A DNA stretch of 64,000 nt from Sphaerisporangium rubeum (GCF_014207705.1 NZ_JACHIU010000001.1:7060501-7124500), one strand, 5' to 3'. Shown: positions 9,175-18,259, counted from the stretch's first letter. Notes: generated by a model not told the origin, from the letters alone. A program made the numbers and translations.

Positions 9175-9771
9175 GTGAGCGTGATCTCGCGCGGCTTTCG
9201 CGGACGAGGCAGACCCGACGCCAACCTCCCGCCGGGACAGTACCTGACCAGGGACTTCCCTGTGCTGTCCGCCGGGCCGACACCCCGGGTCGACCCGGAC
9301 CGGTGGACGTTCACCCTCACCACCGAGTCAGGCGAGCGGCGCGAGTGGAGCTGGGACGAGTTCCGCGCGCTGCCGTCGGAGACGTTCACCGTGGACCTGC
9401 ACTGTGTGACCAAGTGGTCCAAGCTCGGCACCACCTGGGAAGGCGTGCCGGTCGAGGCGCTGCTCGACGAGGTCGACACCGCCGCCGACTTCGCGCTCGC
9501 GCACTCCTACGGCGGGTACACGACCAACGTCCCCGTCGAGGATCTCGTGGACGGCAAGGCGTGGGTGGCCTACCGCTACGACGGCGAGGAACTGGACCCC
9601 GAGCACGGTGGCCCGGCCCGGCTGCTCATTCCTCACCTCTACCTGTGGAAGAGCGCCAAGTGGGTGAACGGCATCCGGCTCACCGACGAGGACGAGCCGG
9701 GGTTCTGGGAGAGCGTCGGCTACCACAACTACGGTGACCCGTGGCGCGAGCAGCGGTACTGGGGCGACTGA
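9175..9771 (+). CDS. Molybdopterin-dependent oxidoreductase, sulfite-oxidase fold
   Basis: About 198 residues in the short sulfite-oxidase-like family (YuiH type). It begins with the family hallmark LPPGQYLTRDFPVLSAGPTP and carries the cysteine that should bind molybdenum in VDLHCVTKWSKL, followed by WEGVPVEALLD and LWKSAKWVNGI. I take GTG at 9175, 8 nt after GGACGG; in-frame GTGs at 9145 and 9181 are possible. It overlaps the next gene by 31 bp. The neighbour is a flavin reductase, so the pair probably forms an electron-transfer enzyme. The substrate is unknown. Confidence 0.85.
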   Translation: MSVISRGFRGRGRPDANLPPGQYLTRDFPVLSAGPTPRVDPDRWTFTLTTESGERREWSWDEFRALPSETFTVDLHCVTKWSKLGTTWEGVPVEALLDEVDTAADFALAHSYGGYTTNVPVEDLVDGKAWVAYRYDGEELDPEHGGPARLLIPHLYLWKSAKWVNGIRLTDEDEPGFWESVGYHNYGDPWREQRYWGD

Positions 9772-10484
9772 CCTGGCGGGCCGCCACGGTGGCGGCCGTC
9801 AGGCAGGAGAACGCCACGGCGCGCACCCTCGTGCTGGACGTCCCCGGCTGGCAGGGTCACGTGCCGGGCCAGCACGTGGACGTCCGGCTCACCGCGCCGG
9901 ACGGGTACTCGGCGCAGCGCAGCTACTCCATCGCCTCGGCGCCTGGCACGGGACGGCTGGAGCTGACGGTGCAGCGGGTCGACGACGGCGAGGTGTCGTC
10001 GTACCTCGTGGACGTCGCCGAACCCGGTGACGTGTTCGAGCTGCGCGGACCGGTCGGCGGGTACTTCACCTGGCAGGCGGCCGGTTCGCCGCCGGTGCTG
10101 CTGATCGGCGGCGGGTCCGGCGTGGTGCCGCTGATGTCGATGATCAGAGCGCGCGCCGCCGCCGGCGACGGGCTCGCTCCGTTCCGGCTGGTGTACTCGA
10201 CGCGCACCCCCGCCACGTTGCTGTACGGCGACGAACTGGCCGCCGCGACCGGTGTGGAGATCGTCCTCGCCTACACCCGCGAGGCGCCGCCGGGCTCGGC
10301 CCGGCCGCCGAGCCGGGTGGACGCCACGCTGCTCGGCGGATGGGGGCCCGAGCGCATGCCGCTGTGCTACGTCTGCGGGCCCACGGGGTTCGTCGAGGCC
10401 GTGGCGGACCTTCTGGTCGACCAGGGACATCCGGCCGGCCGCATCAGGACCGAACGTTTCGGACCCACCGGAGGAGCATCATGA
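9741..10484 (+). CDS. Ferredoxin-NADP reductase-like flavoprotein
   Basis: 247 residues. An FAD-binding barrel carries RSYSIAS (about residues 68-74). The NAD(P) domain has GGGSGVVPLMSMIR and a C-terminal YVCGPTGFVE. No 2Fe-2S domain is appended, so it must pass electrons to a partner. The translational overlap with the molybdoenzyme gene upstream and the ATGA overlap with the small zinc-ribbon gene downstream make those the likely partners. Confidence 0.88.
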   Translation: MARAAVLGRLTWRAATVAAVRQENATARTLVLDVPGWQGHVPGQHVDVRLTAPDGYSAQRSYSIASAPGTGRLELTVQRVDDGEVSSYLVDVAEPGDVFELRGPVGGYFTWQAAGSPPVLLIGGGSGVVPLMSMIRARAAAGDGLAPFRLVYSTRTPATLLYGDELAAATGVEIVLAYTREAPPGSARPPSRVDATLLGGWGPERMPLCYVCGPTGFVEAVADLLVDQGHPAGRIRTERFGPTGGAS

Positions 10485-10750
10485 CCGACCCACGTGTCGA
10501 CGGCAACGAGCTCGCCGGGCCGCTGCGCGAGGTCTTCGCCGTGGACATCACGGCCGCGCGCTGCCGCTGCGCGGGATGCGGCGGCACAGGGGTGCTCGCC
10601 GAGCTGCAGGTGTACGACCGGGCCCCGGGGCTCGTGGGCCGGTGTCCGCACTGCACGGCCGTGGTGCTGCGCCTGGTGCGCGGGCCCGGCCGGGCCTGGC
10701 TGGACCTCAGCGGCCTGTCGTACGTCGAGTGCGCCATCCCCGAGAGCTGA
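10481..10750 (+). CDS. Small zinc-ribbon protein (DUF6510-like)
   Basis: 89 residues starting at ATG 10481, which overlaps the previous stop as ATGA. Four to five cysteines are arranged as CRCAGC and CPHC, about 25 residues apart, consistent with a zinc ribbon. This small protein recurs in actinobacteria next to sulfite-oxidase-like and reductase genes. Its role is unknown, perhaps assembly of or electron transfer in the complex. Its TGA (10748-10750) abuts the stop of the convergent gene, forming TGATCA with no gap. Confidence 0.8.
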   Translation: MTDPRVDGNELAGPLREVFAVDITAARCRCAGCGGTGVLAELQVYDRAPGLVGRCPHCTAVVLRLVRGPGRAWLDLSGLSYVECAIPES

Positions 10751-11806
10751 TCAGGCGCCGCAGGCGACGGTGACCCGGTGCCAGGAGGTGTTCACGTAGC
10801 CCTTGGGGTTCCACACCGTGTGCGGGTCCTCGGGCTGAGTGGCGGCGGCGTCGTCCCAGGCGCGCGCCGCGATGACGGTCTCGCCTTCCGGCAGGTCGGC
10901 GGTGACGTGCCAGAGCCGCCAGGCCCACGGGCCGGATGCGGCGCGGAGCGTGGCCGGCCGCCAGTCGTGTCCGCCGTCCAGCGAGATCTCGACCCTGGCG
11001 ACCGCGCGACCGTCGCCGTTGAAGGCGTACCCGGTGATCTCCGTGGGGCCTGGAGGGACGCGCGCGCCGTCGACGGGGCTGAGGATCGCCGAGTTCAGCG
11101 GGACGGGACCGAGTGGGATGCCGGCGAGGTCGTCCACGGCGGCGCCGGCCGGCAGCAGGCGGTACGCGACGGCCTGGTAGTAGTTGTCGGACGGGGTGAG
11201 GCGCGCGGTGACGTGCGTGAGCCACTTGACGCTGCGCGCGCCGATCCAGCCCGGCACGACGACCCGCAGCGGCGCACCGTGTACCGGCGTCAGCGGTTCG
11301 CCGTTCATGGCCCAGGCAAGCAGCACCTCATCGGCGACGGCTTTGTGAATCGGGATCGAGCCGCCGAACGGCTGCGGAGGCGTCGTGTCGCCGGAGACGT
11401 CCGCGCCTTGGAAGGCGATGTGCGCGGCCTGCGGCCTCAACCCCGCGCGAGCGAGGACGTCCTTCAGCGCGACGCCGGTCCAGGACGCCGTGGACGTGGC
11501 GCCGGGGCCCCACGGCTCCTCACCGGCGAGGTCGCACACGGTGAGCAACCCGGCGCGGCGGTTGCCGGCGCACTGGAGGGTCGCCACCATGGTCCGCTCG
11601 TGGAAGCCGGTGCGCAGGTCCTCCAGGGTGATGAACAGCGGCCGGTCCACGAGTCCGTCCACAGTGAGCCGCCAGATGACCGGGTCGATGTCCGGGATCG
11701 GGCCGTGGTCACGCACATAGAACGTGTCGAGGGGGGTGATCAGATGGCCGGCCAGCGCGGACGGTGGCGGCTCGGCGTTGTACGGATGCGTGCTGTGCAC
11801 GCACAT
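10751..11806 (-). CDS. Sulfite oxidase family molybdoenzyme
   Basis: 351 residues. The N-terminal half is the molybdopterin-binding domain with LQCAGNRR (the Mo-ligand cysteine), then GVALKDVL, HGAPLRVVVPGWIGARSVKWL and NYYQ. The C-terminal half is the Ig-like Mo-co dimerisation domain. There is no heme domain and no signal peptide, so it is probably a cytosolic sulfite oxidase or dehydrogenase-like enzyme. ATG at 11806 follows GGGGGAAG, and the family usually starts with this type of MxVHxxxPxN sequence. The GTG at 11833 is less likely. This is the second Mo-co enzyme within 2.7 kb. Confidence 0.88.
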   Translation of the reverse strand: MCVHSTHPYNAEPPPSALAGHLITPLDTFYVRDHGPIPDIDPVIWRLTVDGLVDRPLFITLEDLRTGFHERTMVATLQCAGNRRAGLLTVCDLAGEEPWGPGATSTASWTGVALKDVLARAGLRPQAAHIAFQGADVSGDTTPPQPFGGSIPIHKAVADEVLLAWAMNGEPLTPVHGAPLRVVVPGWIGARSVKWLTHVTARLTPSDNYYQAVAYRLLPAGAAVDDLAGIPLGPVPLNSAILSPVDGARVPPGPTEITGYAFNGDGRAVARVEISLDGGHDWRPATLRAASGPWAWRLWHVTADLPEGETVIAARAWDDAAATQPEDPHTVWNPKGYVNTSWHRVTVACGA

Positions 11807-11869
11807 GTCGTCGCGCTTCCCCCACTCCCCCACCCCACGGGGATGCCCGGCGACCTGTGTGGCGACACC

Positions 11870-12595
11870 TCAGGCGTACGACCCCAGCAGAGTGCTCTCG
11901 GCGTCGTCGAGGTAGCGGACCAGCGCTTCGAGGGCCTTGGCCGTGTCGCGGGCCTCCACGAAGGCGAGGATCTCGCGGTTGAGCGGCAGGTAACGGCCGT
12001 GGAAGCCCTGGGGGTCGGTCACCGCGAGGAACCCCAGGCGCAGCTCGGCCAGCACCTGTGAGATCAGCTCCGACATCCTCGGGCTCCCCATGATGTCGAC
12101 GATCGCCTGGTGGAACGCCATGTTGGCTGTGCCGACGTCCCCCCAGCGGCCCTCGGCCGCCGCCTCGCCGCCGGTGGCGACCGCCGCGCGCAGGCCGGCC
12201 AGCCCTTCCTCGGCGACGGAGCCGGCGTCCCTGAGCGCCGCGCATTCGGCGACGCGGCGGACGCGGTAGAGGTCGCGCACGTCGGCGGCGGTGAGAGCGC
12301 GGACGAAGACGCCGCGGTTGAGCTTGTGCACGAGCAGACGCTCGTGGGACAGCAGCCGGAACGCCTCGCGCAGCGTGTTGCGCGACACGTCGAGCGCGCC
12401 GGCGATGACGTCCTCGGCGAGGCGCGTGTCCGGCGGGAACAGGCCCTCGGTGATGCGCCTGCGCAGGATGGCGGCGGTCCGCTCGGCGGAGCTGCTGCCT
12501 CGCAGCAGCCCGCGGTCCTGCACGAGGAGCTCGGCGGCCTCCGCCACACCATCAACCACGACCGGGTGGCCTTTCACTCGACTGCCGTACGGCAT
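11870..12595 (-). CDS. GntR-family regulator with FCD domain
   Basis: Up to 241 residues. The winged helix lies at about residues 38-105 (RLAEDVIAGALDVSRNTLRE, then LVHKLNRGVFVRAL) and is followed by an all-helical FCD ligand domain with metal-site-type residues such as FHQAIVD. It is divergent from the MFS/5-oxoprolinase operon and so is its likely regulator, with an organic acid such as 5-oxoproline or glutamate as ligand (inference). The start is uncertain: ATG 12595 has no ribosome site, while GTG codons a few residues later follow AAAGG. Confidence 0.85.
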   Translation of the reverse strand: MPYGSRVKGHPVVVDGVAEAAELLVQDRGLLRGSSSAERTAAILRRRITEGLFPPDTRLAEDVIAGALDVSRNTLREAFRLLSHERLLVHKLNRGVFVRALTAADVRDLYRVRRVAECAALRDAGSVAEEGLAGLRAAVATGGEAAAEGRWGDVGTANMAFHQAIVDIMGSPRMSELISQVLAELRLGFLAVTDPQGFHGRYLPLNREILAFVEARDTAKALEALVRYLDDAESTLLGSYA

Positions 12596-12713
12596 CAGAA
12601 GGCCAGCTCAGCGGCCCTCGGTCCCGGCATCGTAGCACCTTGTGTCCGCCGATCCGCATGTCGGATCCGAGTATCACCTTCTCATCCTTCACGAGAATTC
12701 GACTACGAGAGTA

Positions 12714-12733
12714 TTGTCAGATTGTTGAACGAT
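12714..12733 (+). promoter_or_regulatory. Candidate GntR operator and -35 element before the oxoprolinase operon
   Basis: ATTGTTGAACGAT at 12721-12733 is a dyad (ATYGTTSAACRAT) that fits the T-N-GT-N3-AC-N-A pattern of FadR/FCD-type GntR operators. A TTGTCA at 12714-12719 could serve as -35; the -10 is weak. This divergent 234-bp gap contains no gene. Confidence 0.5.
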
Positions 12734-12829
12734 CCTCTACCGTTTGCCTTGAGACCCCGCCGGGGTCCGGGAGACGCCGGGGAACCCGACAGCCGTCTCC
12801 GATCGGGCACACGGCAATCGAGGTGTGAC

Positions 12830-14104
12830 ATGACGACATCGAGCACGCCGCAACACGCCACCACCGAGGACCGGGGACCCCGGGCCTTCGCCTGGTACAC
12901 CACGCTCGGCACGGACGGCCGCCGCGCCTTCAAAGGAGCGTTCCTCGGGTACAGCCTGGACTCCTACGACTTCTGGGTCCTCCCCCTCGGCCTGGCCGCC
13001 ATCGCGGCGACCTTCGGCCTCGGCACCGGCGAGACCGGCCTCCTCGCCACCGCGACACTGGTCTGCTCCGCGATCGGCGGCATCGCCGCCGGGGTGCTCG
13101 CGGACCGCGTCGGCCGGGCCATCACCCTGATGATCACGGTGGTCACGTACGCGGTCTTCACCGCCTTATGCGGGCTGGCGCCGGACTACCCGACCCTGCT
13201 GATCTTTCGCGCGCTGCAGGGCATCGGGTTCGGTGGCGAGTGGGCCGCCGGGGCCGTCCTCGTCGCCGAGTACGCCGCCGCGCGGCACCGGGGACGTACG
13301 CTCGCCGTCATCCAGAGCTCCTGGGCCGTCGGCTGGGGCCTCGCGGTCGTGGCCTACGCGGTGGTGTTCGAACTGGCCGGCCCCGACGTCGCGTGGCGGG
13401 TGCTGTTCTTCTCCGGCGCGCTGCCGGCGCTGCTCGCCATCTGGGTGCGGCGCAACGTCACCGACGCGCCGGCGCACGCCGAACGGCGCAGGCGGGACGG
13501 ACACGGCTCACTGCTCGGGATCTTCGCAGGCGGGCTCGGCAAGACCACGTTCTTCGCGACGCTCCTCGCCACGGGGGTGCAGGGTGGGTACTACACGCTG
13601 GCCACGTGGGTGCCGACGTACCTGAAGACCGAGCGGGGGCTGACGGTGATCGGGACCGGCGGCTACCTGGCCTTCCTGATCACCGGCGCATTCGCGGGCT
13701 ATCTGACCGGCGGGTACTTCACCGACCGGATCGGACGCAAGGCGACGTTCGCGGTGTTCGCGGTGCTCAGCGGAAGCCTGATCGTGCTGTACACCTCGCT
13801 TCCCGAGTCCGCCGGCACGTACGTGATGATCCTCGGGTTCCCGCTCGGGTTCTGCTCGTCGGCGATCTTCTCCGGGTTCGGCGCGTACCTCGCGGAGCTG
13901 TACCCGGGGCACATCAGAGGGACCGGGCAAGGGTTCACGTACAACCTGGGGCGGGGGCTCGGAGCGTTCTTCCCCGCCGTCATCGGGTACCTCGCGACGA
14001 CCTATAGCGTGGGTGGCGCCATGGCGTTCGGCGCCTCGGCGTACGGGCTCGCGGTGGCCGCGCTCCTGTGGCTGCCGGAGACCCGCGCACGCGACCTCTC
14101 CTGA
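12830..14104 (+). CDS. MFS transporter, aromatic/organic acid:proton symporter type
   Basis: 424 residues and about 12 membrane helices. Between helices 2 and 3 it has the MFS signature GVLADRVGRAITLM, with a second copy, GGYFTDRIGRKATF, in the C-terminal half. GIGFGGEWAAGAVLVAEY is typical of the acid:H+ symporter and sialate-transporter branch. ATG at 12830 follows GAGGTG. It heads the operon for 5-oxoproline metabolism, so uptake of 5-oxoproline or a related acid is the likely role (inference from context). Confidence 0.88.
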   Translation: MTTSSTPQHATTEDRGPRAFAWYTTLGTDGRRAFKGAFLGYSLDSYDFWVLPLGLAAIAATFGLGTGETGLLATATLVCSAIGGIAAGVLADRVGRAITLMITVVTYAVFTALCGLAPDYPTLLIFRALQGIGFGGEWAAGAVLVAEYAAARHRGRTLAVIQSSWAVGWGLAVVAYAVVFELAGPDVAWRVLFFSGALPALLAIWVRRNVTDAPAHAERRRRDGHGSLLGIFAGGLGKTTFFATLLATGVQGGYYTLATWVPTYLKTERGLTVIGTGGYLAFLITGAFAGYLTGGYFTDRIGRKATFAVFAVLSGSLIVLYTSLPESAGTYVMILGFPLGFCSSAIFSGFGAYLAELYPGHIRGTGQGFTYNLGRGLGAFFPAVIGYLATTYSVGGAMAFGASAYGLAVAALLWLPETRARDLS

Positions 14105-14134
14105 ACCGCGACGACACATTCGACGGAGACGACG

Positions 14135-14914
14135 GTGCATGAACCGACCTTGAGCATCGACCTCAACTCCGACCTCGGAGAAGGGTTCGGACGCTGGGAA
14201 CTGGGTGACGACGACGCGTTGCTGTCCATCGTCACCAGCGCCAACGTGGCCTGCGGGTTCCACGCCGGCGACCCCTCCATCATGCGGAGGGTGTGCCGGA
14301 CCGCCGTGGAACGCGGCGTCGCGATCGGCGCGCAGGTCGGGTACCGGGACCTCGCGGGGTTCGGACGGCGCTTCATCGAGGTGCCGCCTGACATCCTGGC
14401 CGACGAGATCGTGTACCAGATCGGCGCGCTCGACGCCTTCGCCAGGCTCGCCGGGTCCCAGGTGGCGTACGTCAAACCGCACGGCGCGCTGTACAACGCG
14501 ATCGTCCACCACGAGGACCACGCAGGCGCCGTCGTCGCCGCCGTCCGCGCCTACGACCCCGCACTGCCGGTCCTCGGCCTGCCGGGGTCGGTGTGGCTGC
14601 GGCTGGCCTCCGAAGCCGGCCTCACCACGGTCGCCGAGTGCTTCGCCGACCGGGCCTACACCCCTGAAGGCACCCTCGTGCCACGCTCGCACCCCGGAGC
14701 GGTCCTGCACGACCCCGAGGAGATCGCACGCCGCACCGTCCAGATGGCACGCGGCGAGCCGATCAAGGCCGTGGACGGGTCGCTCCTGGTGGTCCGCGCG
14801 CGATCGGTCTGCGTCCACGGCGACAGCCCCGGCGCGGTCGAGACGGCCCGCGCCGTACGGGAGACCCTCGTCGCGCACGGGGTGACCCCCGCGCCGTTCG
14901 TGGAGCCGAGATGA
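14135..14914 (+). CDS. pxpA: 5-oxoprolinase subunit A (LamB/YcsF family)
   Basis: 259 residues. PxpA, PxpB and PxpC together convert 5-oxo-L-proline and ATP to L-glutamate. Hallmarks are [12 protein letters not shown] at the N-terminus, [35 protein letters not shown] and [18 protein letters not shown]. The GTG start at 14135 has GGAG 6 nt upstream. The stop overlaps a 31-codon ORF that runs to the pxpB start. Confidence 0.95.
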   Translation: MHEPTLSIDLNSDLGEGFGRWELGDDDALLSIVTSANVACGFHAGDPSIMRRVCRTAVERGVAIGAQVGYRDLAGFGRRFIEVPPDILADEIVYQIGALDAFARLAGSQVAYVKPHGALYNAIVHHEDHAGAVVAAVRAYDPALPVLGLPGSVWLRLASEAGLTTVAECFADRAYTPEGTLVPRSHPGAVLHDPEEIARRTVQMARGEPIKAVDGSLLVVRARSVCVHGDSPGAVETARAVRETLVAHGVTPAPFVEPR

Positions 14915-15006
14915 GCACCGTTCGCGGCGGCCGGATGACGACCCGCCGGTCCGGGATCGTCTCCGGGGGCCGCGTGACGGCCCGCCGGTCCGGGGGTGCG
15001 CGATGA
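14911..15006 (+). CDS. 31-residue ORF bridging pxpA and pxpB
   Basis: ATG at 14911 overlaps the pxpA stop (ATGA), and its TGA at 15004-15006 overlaps the pxpB ATG at 15003 (ATGA). The peptide is Arg/Gly-rich and made of two similar halves (GRMTTRRSG and GRVTARRSG), because the DNA holds a 39-bp direct repeat (14935-14955 and 14974-14994). It could be a translational-coupling bridge or a true small protein. Nothing similar is known to me. The exact 4-bp overlaps at both ends argue that ribosomes read through it. Confidence 0.5.
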   Translation: MSTVRGGRMTTRRSGIVSGGRVTARRSGGAR

Positions 15007-15617
15007 CGGTGCGGGTGCGGCGGTTCGGGGACGGTGCGCTGCTGGTGGAGCTCGGCGGGGTGGAGGAGGTCGTCGCGCTGTACGACACACTCGCCGCCGC
15101 GCCGCCGCAGGGGGTCACCGACCTGGTTCCCGCCGCGCGCACACTGCTCGTCCGGTTCGACGGCGTCCGGCCGGAGACGGTGGAGGCCGCCGTCCTGGCC
15201 GTACGGCCGCGCACCGGACGGCGTGCCGTGAGCGGCGAGGTGACGATCCCCGTGGTGTACGACGGCGCCGACCTCGCGGAGGTGTCCGGCCTGACCGGTC
15301 TCACCACCCGTGAGGTGATCGCCGCGCACACCGGCACCCCCTGGATCGTCGCCTTCTGCGGCTTCTCCCCCGGCTTCGGCTACCTGACCGGCGGCGACCC
15401 CCGCCTCGACGTCCCCCGCCGTCCCGAGTCCCGCGTCCGCGTCCCCCCCGGCTCGGTGGCCCTGGCCGCCGGATTCAGCGCCGTCTACCCCCGGGAGTCC
15501 CCCGGCGGCTGGCGCCTCCTCGGCCACACGACCCTCCAGATCTGGGACCTCACCGCCTCACCGCCGGCCCTCCTCCGTCCCGGCACGCGTGTCCACTTCA
15601 CCGAGGCCGGGCCGTGA
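15003..15617 (+). CDS. pxpB: 5-oxoprolinase subunit B (KipI family)
   Basis: 204 residues with family landmarks: FGDGALLVELG at the N-terminus, the central EVTIPVVYDG, then FCGFSPGFGYLTGGDPRLDV and the C-terminal GGWRLLGHT. It acts with PxpC as the allophanate-hydrolase-like AHS1/AHS2 pair of 5-oxoprolinase. The next gene starts at GTG 15614 with a 4-bp overlap, so the subunits are translationally coupled. The 3' half is conspicuously rich in C-ending codons. Confidence 0.95.
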   Translation: MTVRVRRFGDGALLVELGGVEEVVALYDTLAAAPPQGVTDLVPAARTLLVRFDGVRPETVEAAVLAVRPRTGRRAVSGEVTIPVVYDGADLAEVSGLTGLTTREVIAAHTGTPWIVAFCGFSPGFGYLTGGDPRLDVPRRPESRVRVPPGSVALAAGFSAVYPRESPGGWRLLGHTTLQIWDLTASPPALLRPGTRVHFTEAGP

Positions 15618-16498
15618 CCGATCGCAGAGTTCTCGAAGTGCTCGCTCCTGGGCCGATGACCACGGTGCAGGACCTCGGCCGGCCCGGGCTCGCGCACCTC
15701 GGGGTGGGACGGTCCGGCGCCGCCGACCGGGAGGCGTTGCGGCTGGCCAACCGGCTGCTCGCCAACCCCGAAGGCGCGGCCGGGCTCGAGGTGACGATGG
15801 GAGGGCTGGTCGTGCGGTCCCACTGCCATCTGCTGGTGGCGCTCACCGGCGCGCCGAGCCCGGCGTCGCTCACGACCGCCGAGGGCCGTACCCGGGGTGT
15901 CGGCCACAGCGCGGTGGAGTGCCTGCCGCCGGGCTCGGTGCTCCGGCTCGGCCATCCGCCGTACGGCCTGCGCACCTACCTCGCCGTCCGTGGTGGCCTC
16001 GCCGTGGCGGAGGTCCTCGGGTCCCGCTCCACCGACACCATGGCCGGCCTCGGCCCACCCCGTCCCACCACCGGCACCCTGCTCCCCGTGGGCCCGCCTC
16101 CGGCCGCGTTCCCCCTGATCGACCTGGCCCCCGTCCCCCGTCCGCCGTCCGGCGAGACGATCCTGGAGGTCCTCCCCGGCCCGCGACACGACTGGTTCTC
16201 CCCCGAGGCCCTCGACTCCCTCTGCTCGGCCCCGTACGAGGTCACCACCCAAAGCGACCGCATCGGCATGCGCCTGCGCGGCCCCCACCTGGCCAGAGCC
16301 AACCCCGGCGAACTCCCCACCGAAGGCATGGTCCCCGGAGCCCTCCAGGTCCCCCCCTCCGGTCAGCCGACCTTGTTCCTCGCCGACCACCCCGTGACCG
16401 GCGGCTACCCGGTGATCGCCGTGGTCCGCACCTCCCACGTGGACCGCGCCGCACAGGCCCGGCCCGGCGACCACATCCGTTTCCGGATCGGCCGCTGA
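15614..16498 (+). CDS. pxpC: 5-oxoprolinase subunit C (biotin-dependent-carboxylase-like fold)
   Basis: 294 residues of the AHS2/KipA type. Visible signatures are [19 protein letters not shown] near the N-terminus, [22 protein letters not shown] and a C-terminal GGYPVIAVV followed by the conserved D-containing strand. It is the third subunit of the ATP-dependent 5-oxoprolinase. It overlaps pxpB by 4 bp. The D-glutamate cyclase-like gene follows after 31 bp with its own ribosome site. Confidence 0.93.
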   Translation: MTDRRVLEVLAPGPMTTVQDLGRPGLAHLGVGRSGAADREALRLANRLLANPEGAAGLEVTMGGLVVRSHCHLLVALTGAPSPASLTTAEGRTRGVGHSAVECLPPGSVLRLGHPPYGLRTYLAVRGGLAVAEVLGSRSTDTMAGLGPPRPTTGTLLPVGPPPAAFPLIDLAPVPRPPSGETILEVLPGPRHDWFSPEALDSLCSAPYEVTTQSDRIGMRLRGPHLARANPGELPTEGMVPGALQVPPSGQPTLFLADHPVTGGYPVIAVVRTSHVDRAAQARPGDHIRFRIGR

Positions 16499-16529
16499 AC
16501 GCGCCGGTCCCCCGCGAAAGGACGATCAC

Positions 16530-17324
16530 ATGGGTACGACGGTCACGGATCCGGCGGCGTTGACGCCTCGGGAAGCGCGGAGCCTGTTCAGGGGTGGGCT
16601 GATCACCCCTACGGCGGGGTGGTCGGCCGGGTGGACGCAGGCCAATCTGCTGGTGTTGCCGCGGGAGATGGCGCTGGAGTTCATGGTGTTCGCGCAGCGG
16701 AACGCCCGGGCCTGTCCGGTGCTGGACGTCGCGCTCGCGGGGGAGGTGGCGGCTTCGATCTTCGACGGGGATCTGCGGACGGATCTGCCTGCCTACCGGG
16801 TCTACCGGGACGGGGAGCCGGTGGCGGAGGTGGGTGAGGTGCGGGAGTACTGGCGGGACGACCTGGTGAGTTTTCTCATCGGGTGCAGTTTCACGTTCGA
16901 GGGGGCCTTGCTGGAGGCGGGGGTGCCGGTGCGGCACATCGAGGCGGGGACGAATGTGCCGATGTACCTGACGAATCGGGAGTGCGCGCCGGCGGGGAGG
17001 TTCGCCGGGCCGTTGGTGGTGTCGATGCGGCCGGTGCCGGCCCGGCAGGTGGGTGACGCGGTGCGGGTGACGGCGCGGTATCCGGCGGTGCACGGTGCGC
17101 CGGTGCATGTGGGGGATCCGGCGGGGCTCGGGATCACCGATCTCGACCGGCCCGACTTCGGCGAGCCGGTCGAGATCCGTGCGGGTGAGACGCCGGTGTT
17201 CTGGGCCTGTGGTGTGACGCCTCAGGCCGCGGTCATGAGGTCGCGGCCGGCGTTCGCGATCGGTCACGCACCCGGCCACATGGCGGTGACGGACGCTCGC
17301 GACAGCGCGTACCTCGTGCCGTGA
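16530..17324 (+). CDS. DUF1445/YcsI family protein, D-glutamate cyclase-like hydro-lyase
   Basis: 264 residues. The family includes bacterial YcsI and the D-glutamate cyclase domain, which makes 5-oxo-D-proline from D-glutamate. Landmarks are the N-terminal [18 protein letters not shown], the central [24 protein letters not shown] and the C-terminal [10 protein letters not shown] with a GHAPGHM finish. ATG at 16530 has GAAAGGA upstream. Context with pxpABC supports a role in D-Glu/5-oxoproline turnover. Codon use shifts sharply from C-ending in pxpC to G-ending here, although the two genes lie in one operon. Confidence 0.9.
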   Translation: MGTTVTDPAALTPREARSLFRGGLITPTAGWSAGWTQANLLVLPREMALEFMVFAQRNARACPVLDVALAGEVAASIFDGDLRTDLPAYRVYRDGEPVAEVGEVREYWRDDLVSFLIGCSFTFEGALLEAGVPVRHIEAGTNVPMYLTNRECAPAGRFAGPLVVSMRPVPARQVGDAVRVTARYPAVHGAPVHVGDPAGLGITDLDRPDFGEPVEIRAGETPVFWACGVTPQAAVMRSRPAFAIGHAPGHMAVTDARDSAYLVP

Positions 17325-17348
17325 CGGTGTCCTCGCGGTCCTGCCGTC

Positions 17349-18173
17349 TCACCAGCCGAAGCCGGCGGGGTAGGTGACGTCGGCGAGCATGCGCTGGCCG
17401 GTGGTGTTGGGGTGGAAGTAGTCCCAGGTGCTCAGGTGGGACAGAGCGAAGGGGTAGCCGAAGACGGCGCCGCCGTCGTACCGGCAGTTGGCGTGTTCGG
17501 CGCAGACCCCGGACAGGACGGTGTTGTAGTCGGCCACGCGCTGGCGTACGCGGTCGCGGCGCTGGGTGTCGGACGGGTCGGTGGAGCGGGGCCGGGCCAG
17601 CATGGACTGGCAGATGCTGAGGAGGGACCAGGCGGTGCGTGCGGAGGAGTTGTCCTTGCCGACCTCCCACAGGCGCTTGATGTCGGGGATGCTGGCCACG
17701 AAGATCGCGGCATCCGGCAGGCCGGCGCTGAGGATGTCCATCGCGGCACGGAAGCGGGACTCGAAGTCGCCGACGGACGTCATGCCGCTCTCCGAGGAGG
17801 CGCAGGCGTCGTTGGCGCCGATCAGGATGGTGACGTAGCCGACCCCCTGGGAGACGGCCTTCTGCGCCTGGCCGGCCATGTCCGACACCGTCGCGCCGGA
17901 CTTGGCGTCGTTGTACGTGAGCAGGGACGAGTTGACCTCCCTGATGCGTTCGGCGTGGCTGCGGACGCTCGAACTGGAGCCGGTGGACCAGGAACGGGAC
18001 GTGCAGTCGACGTAGAAGCCGCAGGCGTTGAAGCCGCGGGTGATGGAGTCACCCATGGACGCCATCGAGCTCGGGACGGGTGGGGCCTGTGCGAACGCCA
18101 CGGAAGGGACGAACGCGACGGCCAGGGAGGAGATGACTGCTGCGAGGAGAACGAGGGTGCGGCGGATGTGCAA
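17349..18173 (-). CDS. Secreted SGNH/GDSL hydrolase
   Basis: About 274 residues. It has a Sec signal peptide (LHIRRT then a hydrophobic core to VAFAQA), block I MGDSITRG with the nucleophile Ser, block III IGANDAC, and block V near DYFHPNTTGQ with the catalytic Asp and His. Lipase/esterase activity on extracellular esters is typical. TTG at 18173 is the best start because GGAGG lies 6 nt upstream; longer in-frame versions would put 26 residues ahead of the signal peptide. The upstream palindrome suggests control by a TetR-like repressor. Confidence 0.88.
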   Translation of the reverse strand: MHIRRTLVLLAAVISSLAVAFVPSVAFAQAPPVPSSMASMGDSITRGFNACGFYVDCTSRSWSTGSSSSVRSHAERIREVNSSLLTYNDAKSGATVSDMAGQAQKAVSQGVGYVTILIGANDACASSESGMTSVGDFESRFRAAMDILSAGLPDAAIFVASIPDIKRLWEVGKDNSSARTAWSLLSICQSMLARPRSTDPSDTQRRDRVRQRVADYNTVLSGVCAEHANCRYDGGAVFGYPFALSHLSTWDYFHPNTTGQRMLADVTYPAGFGW

Positions 18174-18259
18174 GCGAGCCTCCAGGGACGTTCCCCCGAT
18201 CGCCGATACTGCGCATACTGTCGGCCCGCTTGACTCTTTTGACAAGCGCACATTACTAG

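Noticed and set aside
13508-15337. 609-codon minus-strand frame across the oxoprolinase operon
   Set aside because: Antisense to three well-recognised genes and Arg/Gly/Pro-rich.
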